Assembly (NCBI GenBank): GCA_910575055.1
Contig: CAJTDC010000013.1
Location: 20,284-84,283, forward strand
Direction: 5' to 3'
Length of the DNA: 64,000 bases
DNA from: Clostridia bacterium
GTDB taxonomy: Bacteria > Bacillota > Clostridia > Lachnospirales > Anaerotignaceae
A program made the position numbers and the translations under genes. The notes below the pieces were generated by a model. That model searched no databases. It was not told the DNA's origin and saw only the letters and a program-made list of their open reading frames with translations. Positions within the stretch are counted from its first letter, which is position 1. Each line of letters starts with the position of its first letter. Shown here one piece after another: positions 8,076 through 15,119 of this stretch.

Positions 8076-8606
8076 ATGAATAGTACAGCAATAAAAATGA
8101 CAACTACTAAAAAATTAACTATTAATGCTATGTGTATTGCATTAACATTTGTTGCAACAGCATTTATCAATATTCGTTTACCTATGGCGAATGGAGGACT
8201 AATCCATTTAGGAAATGTACCATTATTTTTGGCTGCAATGATATTTGGCAAAAAAACAGGAGCGATTGCAGGGGCTTTTGGTATGGGGCTTTTTGATTTG
8301 CTTTCTGGCTGGACAGCGTGGGCACCTTTTACATTTGTAATTGTAGGAATTATGGGTTATGTAACAGGTAAAATTTCAGAAAAACGAACGGTAGTTTGGC
8401 ATACTGTTGCAGTTGTTGTGGCATTATTGATTAAAATTATAGGATATTATATTGCAGAAGCAATAATATATAGAAACTGGATAGCACCAATTACATCAAT
8501 CACAGGAAATATCATACAAGTTGTAACAGCAGGTATCATTGTAATCCCCATTATCACCGCACTAAGAAAAACAATATTAAAACAAATAGGAGGTTTTGAA
8601 ATATGA
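8076..8606 (+). CDS. ECF transporter S component (vitamin-type substrate binder)
   Basis: 176 residues with about six hydrophobic helices, starting with the short cytosolic segment TTKKLTINAMCIALTFVATAF, which is typical of energy-coupling-factor S components that dock on a shared EcfT/A module. The loop IRLPMANGGLIHLGNVPLFLAAMIFG and the GAIAGAFGMGLFDLLSGW helix are characteristic of the HmpT/PdxU/RibU-like branch. Ribosome site AAAGGAGTG. The stop overlaps the next gene by 4 bp (ATGA), which couples it to a PLP-dependent aminotransferase. That pairing makes a B6-related or amino-compound substrate conceivable, but this is inference. The EcfA/T genes are not in the window. Confidence 0.85.
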   Translation: MNSTAIKMTTTKKLTINAMCIALTFVATAFINIRLPMANGGLIHLGNVPLFLAAMIFGKKTGAIAGAFGMGLFDLLSGWTAWAPFTFVIVGIMGYVTGKISEKRTVVWHTVAVVVALLIKIIGYYIAEAIIYRNWIAPITSITGNIIQVVTAGIIVIPIITALRKTILKQIGGFEI

Positions 8607-9769
8607 ACCATATTACATTGATGACAGCAGGGCCAACACAAGTGAGAGAGAATGTACGTTTGGCTAGAAGTACTGTCACAACAAATCCAGATGAAGATAT
8701 TTCATTTTGCGAATATTATAAACAAATTTGTGATAAATTAGCAGATTTTTTTCATACAAAAAATACATTTTATTTATTAAGTGGAGAAGGTATACTTGGA
8801 TTAGAGGCAGCTTGTGCTTCATTAACAGAAGTAGGAGATAGAGTTCTTGTAATAGATAATGGTATATTTGGGAAAGGATTTGCAGATTTTGTAAAAATAT
8901 ATGGAGGAGAACCAATACTTTATACTGTAGATGATAAAGAGCCAATAAATGTAAATCAGTTAGAAGAATATTTAAAAAAAGATAATAATTTTAAATATGC
9001 AACTGTTGTGCATTGTGATACACCAAGTGGTATGCTTAATGATGTAGAAGCAATTTGTCCTGTGCTAAAACAGTATGGTATATTAACTGTAGTAGATAGT
9101 GTTTCAGCGTCTTTTGGTGTACCATTAGATGTAGGAAAAGCACAAATTGATATACTTTGTGGAGGCTCTCAAAAAGCACTTTCTGCACCGATTGGACTTA
9201 CATTTTTAGGAGTAAGTGATAAAGCAATAGAAGTAATGCAGAACAGAAAAACACCGATAGCCTCTTTTTATGCAAATATATTGTCTTATGTAGGATATTA
9301 TGAAAAGAAATGGTTTCCTTATACTATGCCTATTAGTGATATATATGGATTTGGTACAGCATTAGAAAATATTTTAAAAGATAAAGAATTATTTCTAAGA
9401 CATCAAACCATAGCACAAGCAACAAGAAAGGCAGTGGAAGCAGCAGGATTAAAACAATATATTAAAAATGGATATTCTGATACAGTAACTGCAATCGTAT
9501 TACCTGAAGGGATTTCTGCTAAAATACTTTTAGATATTATGACAAAACGTTTTCATATTATGATTTCGGGTTGTTTTGGGGAACTTGCAGGAAAAGTTAT
9601 TCGTATAGGACATATGGGAGAAAATGCAAATATTGCAGATGTAGCACAGACGTTAGCAGCATTAGGAGATACATTAACTGATATGGGAGTTACATTAAAA
9701 TGTGATATGAGAAAGATATTTTTAGAAGAAACAAAAACAAAAGTAATTGTTGAGTTTGTAAAAGAATAA
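8603..9769 (+). CDS. Class V PLP-dependent aminotransferase (alanine-glyoxylate family)
   Basis: 388-residue fold-type I enzyme. It begins LMTAGPTQVRENV, the typical N-terminal substrate loop (usually GPT-V) of alanine-glyoxylate / serine-pyruvate / phosphonopyruvate-type aminotransferases. Further marks are LLSGEGILGLEAA, VVHCDTPSGMLND, VVDSVSASFGV, and the PLP lysine in GGSQKALSAPIGL (about residue 193). The C-terminal IRIGHMGENA agrees with the family. Its start overlaps the upstream S component. Possible substrates include alanine/glyoxylate or, given the transporter, a vitamin-like amine such as pyridoxamine; a pyridoxamine-pyruvate aminotransferase belongs to this same class. Family certain, substrate open. 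Confidence 0.85.
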   Translation: MNHITLMTAGPTQVRENVRLARSTVTTNPDEDISFCEYYKQICDKLADFFHTKNTFYLLSGEGILGLEAACASLTEVGDRVLVIDNGIFGKGFADFVKIYGGEPILYTVDDKEPINVNQLEEYLKKDNNFKYATVVHCDTPSGMLNDVEAICPVLKQYGILTVVDSVSASFGVPLDVGKAQIDILCGGSQKALSAPIGLTFLGVSDKAIEVMQNRKTPIASFYANILSYVGYYEKKWFPYTMPISDIYGFGTALENILKDKELFLRHQTIAQATRKAVEAAGLKQYIKNGYSDTVTAIVLPEGISAKILLDIMTKRFHIMISGCFGELAGKVIRIGHMGENANIADVAQTLAALGDTLTDMGVTLKCDMRKIFLEETKTKVIVEFVKE

Positions 9770-9782
9770 TAAAAAGTAATGA

Positions 9783-9957
9783 TATTCCCAAAAGGCATTA
9801 TATTTTGGGAATATATGCTTTTTATATATAGTAAAATTTTAAAAAATTTTTATTGGACAAATCAAACAAATTATGTTATAGTGAATAAGTAAAGATTTAT
9901 AAAATTGGTATCTTTTTCATCGTATAAAAAATTGTCCCAAAAGGTATACTTTTTGAG
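9783..9957 (+). repeat. Palindrome-ended ~175 bp repeat, copy 2 (inverted relative to copy 1)
   Basis: Inverted counterpart of 2681-2851. The left end forms an 11-bp inverted repeat, TATTCCCAAAA / TTTTGGGAATA (9783-9813); the right end is CCAAAAGGTATACTTTTTG (9938-9956). The internal block between about 9850 and 9935 is almost identical to copy 1 read from the other strand. It lies directly after the aminotransferase gene, within a gene-free stretch of about 340 bp (9770-10110), and could also act as that gene's terminator through the left hairpin. Confidence 0.7.
9853..9882 (+). promoter_or_regulatory. Putative SigA promoter inside repeat copy 2 (rightward)
   Basis: TTGGAC, 18 bp, TATAGT with extended -10 TGT. 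Transcription from about 9889 would run through the repeat end, a hairpin at 9967-9994 (TTATGCTA / TAGCATAA) and the terminator at 10003-10033, giving an RNA of about 145 nt with no protein gene. Confidence 0.45.
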
Positions 9958-10002
9958 AAAGAAAATTTATGCTACTCCCCCATATATAGCATAATAAAAC
10001 GG

Positions 10003-10033
10003 CACTGTTTTTTAATAAAAAACGGTGTTTTTT
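10003..10033 (+). terminator. Terminator downstream of repeat copy 2
   Basis: CACTGTTTTTT (10003-10013) pairs with AAAAAACGGTG (10017-10027), with one G-T pair, followed by TTTTTT. No gene ends here on the plus strand except the aminotransferase more than 200 bp away. Confidence 0.6.
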
Positions 10034-10046
10034 ATTTGTGTATAAA

Positions 10047-10075
10047 AAAAGGCAAGTTAGCAAAGCTTGCCTTTT
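10047..10075 (-). terminator. Terminator for the 10111 gene
   Basis: Perfect 10-bp stem AAAAGGCAAG / CTTGCCTTTT; on the minus strand it is followed by seven T. Confidence 0.85.
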
Positions 10076-10110
10076 CAAAATATATATGTTAATAAGGAGA
10101 ACGGACAAAA

Positions 10111-10665
10111 TTAAGCAACAGCATCAAAAAATTTTCCTTTTTGTTGCTGTGGGTCTGTAGTAGTGTCGTATTCCTGCTTTCCCCTTGTTACAGTACGTGT
10201 TTCACCGCCAGAAATGTATACTCTGTGACATTCTGGGCAAATATCTGTTTTGTATATAACAGACTGAGAAACTACTTCTCTGTCTTCTCTTTTGGCATTT
10301 GCCTGTTCGTGAAAAACGTGTTCCATTTCGTGATTGCGTACTGCTGCCGCCGCTCTGTCGGGTGATATTGCAGTAGGCATTTTAAATGAAACACTAGGGT
10401 CATTAGAACCATCTTGATATTTGCGATTTTTGCAAGTTTGACACTCCTCATTAGAAAGGTCATTTTCGTCTTTTTTAGGGGAAGTGTTAGAAAGTTCTAA
10501 TGTATCAAAAGGCTTGTTATTTTGTGCAACAGGTGAAGTATCATCTGTATTGCCATATTGATTTTGCACATTGTCTTTTTGAGTAGGTTGTGAAAAATTT
10601 TCAACAGGGTAAAACTGTGTTGAAACAGAATAAGCTGGTGACATATCTAATAATGAAATATTCAT
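10111..10665 (-). CDS. SprA-related putative metalloprotease-like protein
   Basis: 184 residues. The N-terminal ~60 residues are polar and likely disordered. A conserved core follows: a CxxC-NRKYQDGSNDPSVSFK motif (about residues 76-95), PTAISPDRAAAAVRNHEMEHVFHEQA with the HExxH-like HEMEH, then SQSVIYKTDICPECHRVYISGGETRT with a second CxxC. This matches what I remember of the SprA-related family, found in bacteria and often noted as a possible zinc metallopeptidase. Ribosome site AAAGGAGGGG. It stands alone, upstream (on its strand) of the terminator at 10047-10075. Next to a flagellar region, but no direct link is visible. Confidence 0.7.
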   Translation of the reverse strand: MNISLLDMSPAYSVSTQFYPVENFSQPTQKDNVQNQYGNTDDTSPVAQNNKPFDTLELSNTSPKKDENDLSNEECQTCKNRKYQDGSNDPSVSFKMPTAISPDRAAAAVRNHEMEHVFHEQANAKREDREVVSQSVIYKTDICPECHRVYISGGETRTVTRGKQEYDTTTDPQQQKGKFFDAVA

Positions 10666-10746
10666 AAAATCCCCTCCTTTAGCCGAAAAATAATTTATAT
10701 TATTATAGCAAATTAAAAATCATTTGTCGAGGGCAAATAGAAAAAT

Positions 10747-11016
10747 TTATTTTAACTTTTTATGTAGAGCAATCGCATCTGAAAAACCATTTCTGTAAAA
10801 AAGTTCTGCTATAGTATGTAGTATTGTATTTTGAATATCATCATATTCAAAAAAAGGTGTTCCTATATTTTTCATTTGAGCAGTAAGTTCTTTTTTTTGT
10901 GAAAGTAATGTAGCAAGCTGCTCATCATTTTTCGCATAATATAGTAATAAATCAGAAATATAGTTTTCCAAAAAAGCGTTTAAATTCTGTTCCATCAGTT
11001 GTTGTTTTTTATCCAT
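10747..11016 (-). CDS. Small uncharacterised helical protein
   Basis: 89 residues, no recognised family. Mostly helical: a Gln/Asn/Leu-rich first helix (KQQLMEQNLNAFLENYISDLLLYY), a Lys/Glu helix, a short PFFEYDD turn, and a C-terminal amphipathic helix ending ALHKKLK. No membrane segment. Ribosome site GAGAGGAG about 8 bp before ATG on the minus strand supports a real gene. It lies between the SprA-like gene and the XRE regulator, in the same direction; a terminator separates it from the latter. Confidence 0.6.
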   Translation of the reverse strand: MDKKQQLMEQNLNAFLENYISDLLLYYAKNDEQLATLLSQKKELTAQMKNIGTPFFEYDDIQNTILHTIAELFYRNGFSDAIALHKKLK

Positions 11017-11155
11017 AAAAAAATGCTCCTCTCTCTAAAAACAAAACAAAATCACTTTTAGACAGAACAGATAAAAAATAAGATAAAACTATGGAAGCAA
11101 TGCAGAAAAGACAATAAAAAGATTTGCCTTTCTGGCTAAAAGTTCAGCGAAAAAA

Positions 11156-11175
11156 AGGAATGTAAAAACATTCCT
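11156..11175 (-). terminator. Terminator of the XRE regulator gene
   Basis: AGGAATGT / ACATTCCT stem with AAAA loop, followed by seven T on the minus strand. Confidence 0.8.
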
Positions 11176-11183
11176 AGGGGTTC

Positions 11184-11522
11184 TTATTTTTTTTGGCGGT
11201 CTAAAAAAGTAACAATCGTTTTGACTGTCTGTAAAATCATATCTTTTTCTTCCGCCGTTCTATTTTTGGTCAATTCGTTCCAAATGTTGCTTTGCTCCTC
11301 GTCGCGATCCAAATCGCCACTATCTTGTAAAAGAGAAGTGACAGAAACATGGAGCACGTCGGCAATAGCAAGGAGGGTTTCCACAGTAGCATTGCGGCTG
11401 CCACGTTCAATTAAACTGACATAAGATACAGAAATATCAAGTAATTCCGCAAGTTGTTCCTGTGTTAAATTTTGGCTAAGTCTAGCCTTTTTTATTCTAC
11501 TGCCCATTTCTTTGCAATCCAT
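11184..11522 (-). CDS. XRE-family transcriptional regulator
   Basis: 112 residues from ATG 11522, preceded by GGGGTGAT; a longer frame to 11612 exists but its extra N-terminus is not domain-like and overlaps the control region. The helix-turn-helix occupies about residues 6-62: MGSRIKKARLSQNLTQEQLAELLDISVSYVSLIERGSRNATVETLLAIADVL, a textbook Cro/C1 domain. The C-terminal ~45 residues form a Glu/Lys helix that may mediate dimerisation. The gene is divergent from csrA, and their shared 160-bp region is full of TTTAC/GTAAA inverted repeats, the likely operators. It probably represses itself and csrA, and perhaps flagellin (inference). Confidence 0.85.
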   Translation of the reverse strand: MDCKEMGSRIKKARLSQNLTQEQLAELLDISVSYVSLIERGSRNATVETLLAIADVLHVSVTSLLQDSGDLDRDEEQSNIWNELTKNRTAEEKDMILQTVKTIVTFLDRQKK

Positions 11523-11543
11523 AATATCACCCCACAACATAAC

Positions 11544-11556
11544 TTTACTTTGTAAA
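11544..11556. promoter_or_regulatory. Candidate operator TTTAC-TTT-GTAAA
   Basis: 5-bp arms TTTAC/GTAAA, just upstream of the XRE start on the minus strand. Same arm sequence as the other palindromes at 11642 and 11929. Confidence 0.4.
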
Positions 11557-11597
11557 AGGGAAAAGGGTAACAGACTAGAAGTAAAATTTTTTGACTT

Positions 11598-11629
11598 TTT
11601 GTAAAAAAACACTTGACAAATTTTACAAA
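11598..11629. promoter_or_regulatory. Candidate operator: TTTGTAAAA-N14-TTTTACAAA
   Basis: Perfect 9-bp inverted repeat spanning the -35 box of the csrA promoter, well placed for repression by the divergent XRE protein. Confidence 0.5.
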
Positions 11630-11641
11630 CAGTATTACTAT
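11613..11641 (+). promoter_or_regulatory. SigA-type promoter of csrA
   Basis: TTGACA (11613-11618), 17 bp, TACTAT (11636-11641). A consensus -35 and normal spacing. Confidence 0.75.
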
Positions 11642-11658
11642 ATTTACACAGAGTAAAA
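11642..11658. promoter_or_regulatory. Candidate operator at the csrA start site
   Basis: ATTTACACAGAGTAAAA, differing at two positions from the perfect palindrome upstream of flagellin (11929-11945). It lies at the predicted transcription start of csrA. Confidence 0.5.
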
Positions 11659-11684
11659 TTAAATTGACAAGGAGGTTGTTTAAA

Positions 11685-11882
11685 ATGCTATCACTTGGAA
11701 GGAATCCCGGAGAATATATCGTCATAAATGGCAATATCATTGTGGAAGTGGTGTCAATAGATGGTTCACTTCGTTTAGCGATTGAAGCACCAAAAGAAAT
11801 CAAAATTGAACGAGGGGAAAACTACGAAAAACATCACGCTATACCAGATTGTATTGTACGCACAAGGGCATTAGGACGATAA
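11685..11882 (+). CDS. csrA: Translational regulator CsrA
   Basis: 65-residue RNA-binding dimer that blocks translation initiation by binding GGA motifs. The family pattern is clear: MLSLGRNPGEYIVINGNIIVEV, then SLRLAIEAPKEIKIERGENYEK. The RNA-contacting residues L4, R6 and R43 (R44 in E. coli) are present; the usual T5 is G. A 16-residue tail after K49 ends in VRTRALGR. Ribosome site AAGGAGG lies 7 bp before ATG 11685; the frame is open further upstream but that part overlaps the promoter. Flagellin starts 124 bp downstream and has a typical CsrA target leader. The antagonist fliW is not in this window. Confidence 0.9.
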   Translation: MLSLGRNPGEYIVINGNIIVEVVSIDGSLRLAIEAPKEIKIERGENYEKHHAIPDCIVRTRALGR

Positions 11883-11928
11883 GAGGCATACTCTTTGTAA
11901 AACAATGAGTGTGTCAGACTGCATATGA

Positions 11929-11945
11929 TTTTACTCAGAGTAAAA
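11929..11945. promoter_or_regulatory. Perfect 17-bp palindrome between csrA and flagellin
   Basis: TTTTACTCAGAGTAAAA, arms TTTTACTC/GAGTAAAA around a central A. Near copy of the csrA site at 11642. Probable binding site of the nearby XRE regulator, or another motility regulator. Confidence 0.55.
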
Positions 11946-11961
11946 ATATTAATCAAAGGTG

Positions 11962-11998
11962 GGGGAGAAAGGATACTCCCCGTCAAAATTCAAGGAGG
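11962..11998 (+). promoter_or_regulatory. CsrA-type leader of flagellin mRNA
   Basis: GGGGAG / CTCCCC hairpin (11962-11967 with 11976-11981) presents AAAGGATA in its loop, so GGA is exposed as in high-affinity CsrA sites. A second GGA lies in the Shine-Dalgarno AAGGAGG (11992-11998), 19 bases after the stem. This two-site layout is that of the hag leader in Bacillus subtilis. Confidence 0.7.
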
Positions 11999-12006
11999 TA
12001 GTATTT

Positions 12007-13659
12007 ATGATAGTACAACATAATATTCCAGCTTTAAACTCTTATAACAGATTAGGAACAAACAACAAAAACGTAGCAGCAAACTTGAAAAAATTGTCAT
12101 CTGGTTACAAAATCAATAGTGCAGCTGACAATGCAGCAGGTTTGGCTATTTCCGAAAAAATGAGAGCTCAAATTACAGGTTTGGAAGCTTGCCAACAGAA
12201 TGCGAAAGATGGTATTTCATTGGTTCAAACAGCGGAGGGTGCTTTGACAGAAGTTCACTCTATGTTAAACAGAATGGTAGAACTTTCTACATTGGCATCA
12301 AACGGAACATACTCCGACAGCAACAGAGAAAAATATCAAAACGAAATTCAAGAACTGCAAGATGAAATTGATAGAATTGCAGACTCTACAAATTTTAATG
12401 GTATCGACTTGTTAAATGGTAACTTAAGCGGCGGTGGCTCAACAGGTGGTAATTTAGTAGGTGGTGTAATTGGTACATTTACTCCTCCAAAAATGACTAC
12501 AGGTGCAGCTGACCTTAGTGGTACTAATTTGAAATTTGAAAAAGAAACAATTGTTGTAGATGATACACAAGTAACAATTGACTGGAGTCAGTTAAGTTCT
12601 GACGATAAAGCAAAGCTGAATAGAGATTGGACAGATCCTACAGTAGCAGGTAGTAAAACTGCAAACGAAGAAGCAGCAAAAATATTACAAGATACTATTA
12701 ATAAAGCATTAGCAGATGCAGGTTCTACATCTAGTGTTACTGTAAGTGGAAAAAATGGTGCATTTACAATAGAAAGTAATGCCAAAGATGGTACAGGTAG
12801 TTTGCTTTTTATGGGTAATGGTACAGCTAATTCAGAGACAACCACTAATGCTACATCAGATGGTATTTTTACAAAAGTGTTTGGAGCAACAGCAAATACT
12901 GCAGTAGAGGCAACAGATAAAGTAAATGGTGCTTCTGGAGCAAACGGTAAATTCTATATGAATATCAATGGTACTGATTATGAAGTTGATATGTCTGGTG
13001 CTGGTTTAGCAGATGGTGCGACTGGAAGTGCAGTTGCAGCTGCATTACAAACTGCTATACAAGCTACAATAGCCAACTACAATACTGCAGTAGGTACAGA
13101 TGACAAATTAACAGCTGCTGATATTACTGTAAACTTTACAACTGATGGCAGATTAGAAATTGTAAATGGTACTGATGCAACAATCGGTTTTTCTGATAAA
13201 ACATCAACTGACCGTTTTGCTGAAACATTAGGTATTTCTTCACAAGGTAAAGCACAAGGTGGTGGCTTAAGTCTTCAGATTGGTGATACAGCAGATGAAT
13301 ACAACAGAGTAAGTGTAAGTATACAAGATTGTCATTCCGCTGCATTGGGTGTAAGCACAATCAATGTTTCTACAGAAGCAAGTGCAGCACAAGGTATTAC
13401 CAAAATTAAAGATGCTATTGACACTGTTTCTAAAGTAAGAGCAAAATTAGGTGCTACTCAAAACAGATTAGACCATACATTGAACAACTTGGAAACAACA
13501 ACAGAAAACTTGACAGATGCAGAAAGCCGTATCAGAGATACAGACATGGCAAAAGAAATGATGCAATATACAAAGAACAATATTCTTGTTCAGTCTTCTC
13601 AAGCTATGTTGGCTCAAGCAAATCAGTTGCCACAAGGCGTTCTTCAATTATTACAATAA
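12007..13659 (+). CDS. hag: Flagellin
   Basis: 550-residue filament subunit, exported through the flagellar type III apparatus. The conserved N-terminal D0/D1 domain (residues 1-~140) reads IVQHNIPALNSYNRLGTNNKNVAANLKKLSSGYKIN..., with AADNAAGLAISEKMRAQITGL; the C-terminal D1/D0 (about 460-550) reads ALGVSTINVS to MLAQANQLPQGVLQLLQ. The middle ~300 residues are a Thr/Ala/Asp/Gly-rich variable domain, larger than that of the short Bacillus Hag. ATG 12007 was chosen because of AAGGAGG and family alignment. Control is probably by CsrA through the leader hairpin. A strong terminator follows; fliB lies next. Confidence 0.95.
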   Translation: MIVQHNIPALNSYNRLGTNNKNVAANLKKLSSGYKINSAADNAAGLAISEKMRAQITGLEACQQNAKDGISLVQTAEGALTEVHSMLNRMVELSTLASNGTYSDSNREKYQNEIQELQDEIDRIADSTNFNGIDLLNGNLSGGGSTGGNLVGGVIGTFTPPKMTTGAADLSGTNLKFEKETIVVDDTQVTIDWSQLSSDDKAKLNRDWTDPTVAGSKTANEEAAKILQDTINKALADAGSTSSVTVSGKNGAFTIESNAKDGTGSLLFMGNGTANSETTTNATSDGIFTKVFGATANTAVEATDKVNGASGANGKFYMNINGTDYEVDMSGAGLADGATGSAVAAALQTAIQATIANYNTAVGTDDKLTAADITVNFTTDGRLEIVNGTDATIGFSDKTSTDRFAETLGISSQGKAQGGGLSLQIGDTADEYNRVSVSIQDCHSAALGVSTINVSTEASAAQGITKIKDAIDTVSKVRAKLGATQNRLDHTLNNLETTTENLTDAESRIRDTDMAKEMMQYTKNNILVQSSQAMLAQANQLPQGVLQLLQ

Positions 13660-13678
13660 TATATCAAAACTATATAGA

Positions 13679-13703
13679 GGCTGGCATTTTGCCAGCCTTT
13701 TTT
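13679..13703 (+). terminator. Flagellin terminator
   Basis: Perfect 8-bp GC-rich stem GGCTGGCA / TGCCAGCC with a TTT loop, then six T. Confidence 0.9.
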
Positions 13704-13717
13704 ATTTCATAAAAAAG

Positions 13718-13740
13718 GAAGTGAGGGAATACCTCACTTC
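13718..13740 (-). terminator. Second hairpin between flagellin and fliB (T-run on minus strand)
   Basis: GAAGTGAGG / CCTCACTTC, loop GAATA. The T-run lies only on the minus strand, where no gene ends, so its use is unclear; it may simply stabilise mRNA ends. Confidence 0.45.
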
Positions 13741-13778
13741 TGTAAAGTGTTGTTAAAATAATAGGGGGTTGAGATTGT

Positions 13779-15035
13779 ATGAAGCATATTGTATTACAGC
13801 CAAGTTTTTATGATAAATTCGAATGTATAGGCAGTAAATGTAAAAATAATTGTTGTTGTAATACTTGGACTATTAATTTTACAAAAGAAGAATTTAGAAA
13901 TATTAAAAGAAAAATGAAATCAGAAGAATTTAAAGAAATATTTCAAAATGCTTTTAATATACAAAAAGGAAGTGATTATTATACCATTAAATTTGATGAA
14001 GAAGAACGATGTAAATTTTTAAATGAAAATGGACTGTGTAAAATGTATACAGAAGTAGGACCTGAAAATATGGGACTGGTTTGTAAAGTATTTCCAAGAT
14101 TTTGTACACGTTATATAGATAAATATGAGCGATTTTTATCAATAGGTTGCGAAGAAGTGATTAACCTTTTAATAGAAGAAAAAGAAGGAATATTATTAGA
14201 AGTAAAACAAACAGAAATAACTGAAGTAGAAAGAATTTCTTCCACAACAGTACCAAAAGAATTTTTAAAAAAAGACCCTATATTTCATTATTGGACAGAC
14301 ATAAAAATGCTTATATTAGGTGTACTTCAAAATAGAGAATATGATTTTGGAGAAAGAATGGTTGTATTGGGACTTGCTATGAAAAAAATGGATGAAATGA
14401 ATAAAAAAGGACAGCAATATAAATTAAAAGAATATATTCAAGGATTTATAACAGATTTTAATGATATAAAAAATAAAGATGTTTATAGTAAAATATTTCA
14501 AAATATAAATAGAGATGGCTATATAAGAGCTATGCAAGTACTGACTTCTTATTTTTTAAATCCTACCGAAAATGTATCAAAATTTAAAGATATTGTCGAA
14601 AATAGAATTCAATTAAAAAGAAGTGCAATGGTTGATGATGTAGAAAAATTAAAAGAAAATGAAGTACAAGTGAAAATAGAATTTGATAATAAAAAATATA
14701 GTGAAGCAATACAAGAGTTTAAGGAGTTTTTAAAAGGTAGAGAGTATTGGATAGAAAATGTTATGATAGAAGGATTTTTAACAGCAAGATGTCCTTTTCG
14801 AATTCCAGGAGGAATATGGAAAAATTATTGTGCTATGGCTGTAACATATAGTGTGTTTTTGTTTACATTAACTTGCTGTCTGAAAAAAGATAGTACAAAA
14901 GAAGATTTTATATATTATGTCGTACAAATAGCTAGAACAATGTTTCATAATGAAGAACGTACGAAAGAAATGGAAAAACATCTTAATGAGACAGAAAGTA
15001 ATACACTTGCTCATATGGCAATGCTCGTTTTATAA
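13779..15035 (+). CDS. fliB: Flagellin lysine-N-methylase FliB
   Basis: 418 residues. Methylates surface lysines of flagellin in the cytosol before export. The N-terminal Cys cluster is distinctive: FECIGSKCKNNCCCNTWTINFT (Cys at 16, 21, 25, 26, 27), followed by CKFLNENGLCKMYTEVGPEN and LVCKVFPRFCTRY, where the family motif is C-x-FL-x2-G-LC and C-x2-FPR. Cysteine-rich FliB is thought to carry a metal cluster. The C-terminal half is mainly helical. GGGGGTTGAG precedes ATG 13779. Position immediately after flagellin is the expected one. Flagellin here is Lys-containing in its exposed domain, so a substrate is at hand. Confidence 0.85.
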   Translation: MKHIVLQPSFYDKFECIGSKCKNNCCCNTWTINFTKEEFRNIKRKMKSEEFKEIFQNAFNIQKGSDYYTIKFDEEERCKFLNENGLCKMYTEVGPENMGLVCKVFPRFCTRYIDKYERFLSIGCEEVINLLIEEKEGILLEVKQTEITEVERISSTTVPKEFLKKDPIFHYWTDIKMLILGVLQNREYDFGERMVVLGLAMKKMDEMNKKGQQYKLKEYIQGFITDFNDIKNKDVYSKIFQNINRDGYIRAMQVLTSYFLNPTENVSKFKDIVENRIQLKRSAMVDDVEKLKENEVQVKIEFDNKKYSEAIQEFKEFLKGREYWIENVMIEGFLTARCPFRIPGGIWKNYCAMAVTYSVFLFTLTCCLKKDSTKEDFIYYVVQIARTMFHNEERTKEMEKHLNETESNTLAHMAMLVL

Positions 15036-15119
15036 AAAAATTTTTTTCCCATTTATGCACATTTTTTTGGTACTAGCATAGTATGTACTATAAATCAAAT
15101 TTGAAAGGGGAACAAAAAA

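Noticed and set aside
10141..10365. Plus-strand 74-codon frame over the SprA-like gene
   Set aside because: Antisense to a well-supported gene; no ribosome site and Cys/Phe/Val-heavy shadow composition.
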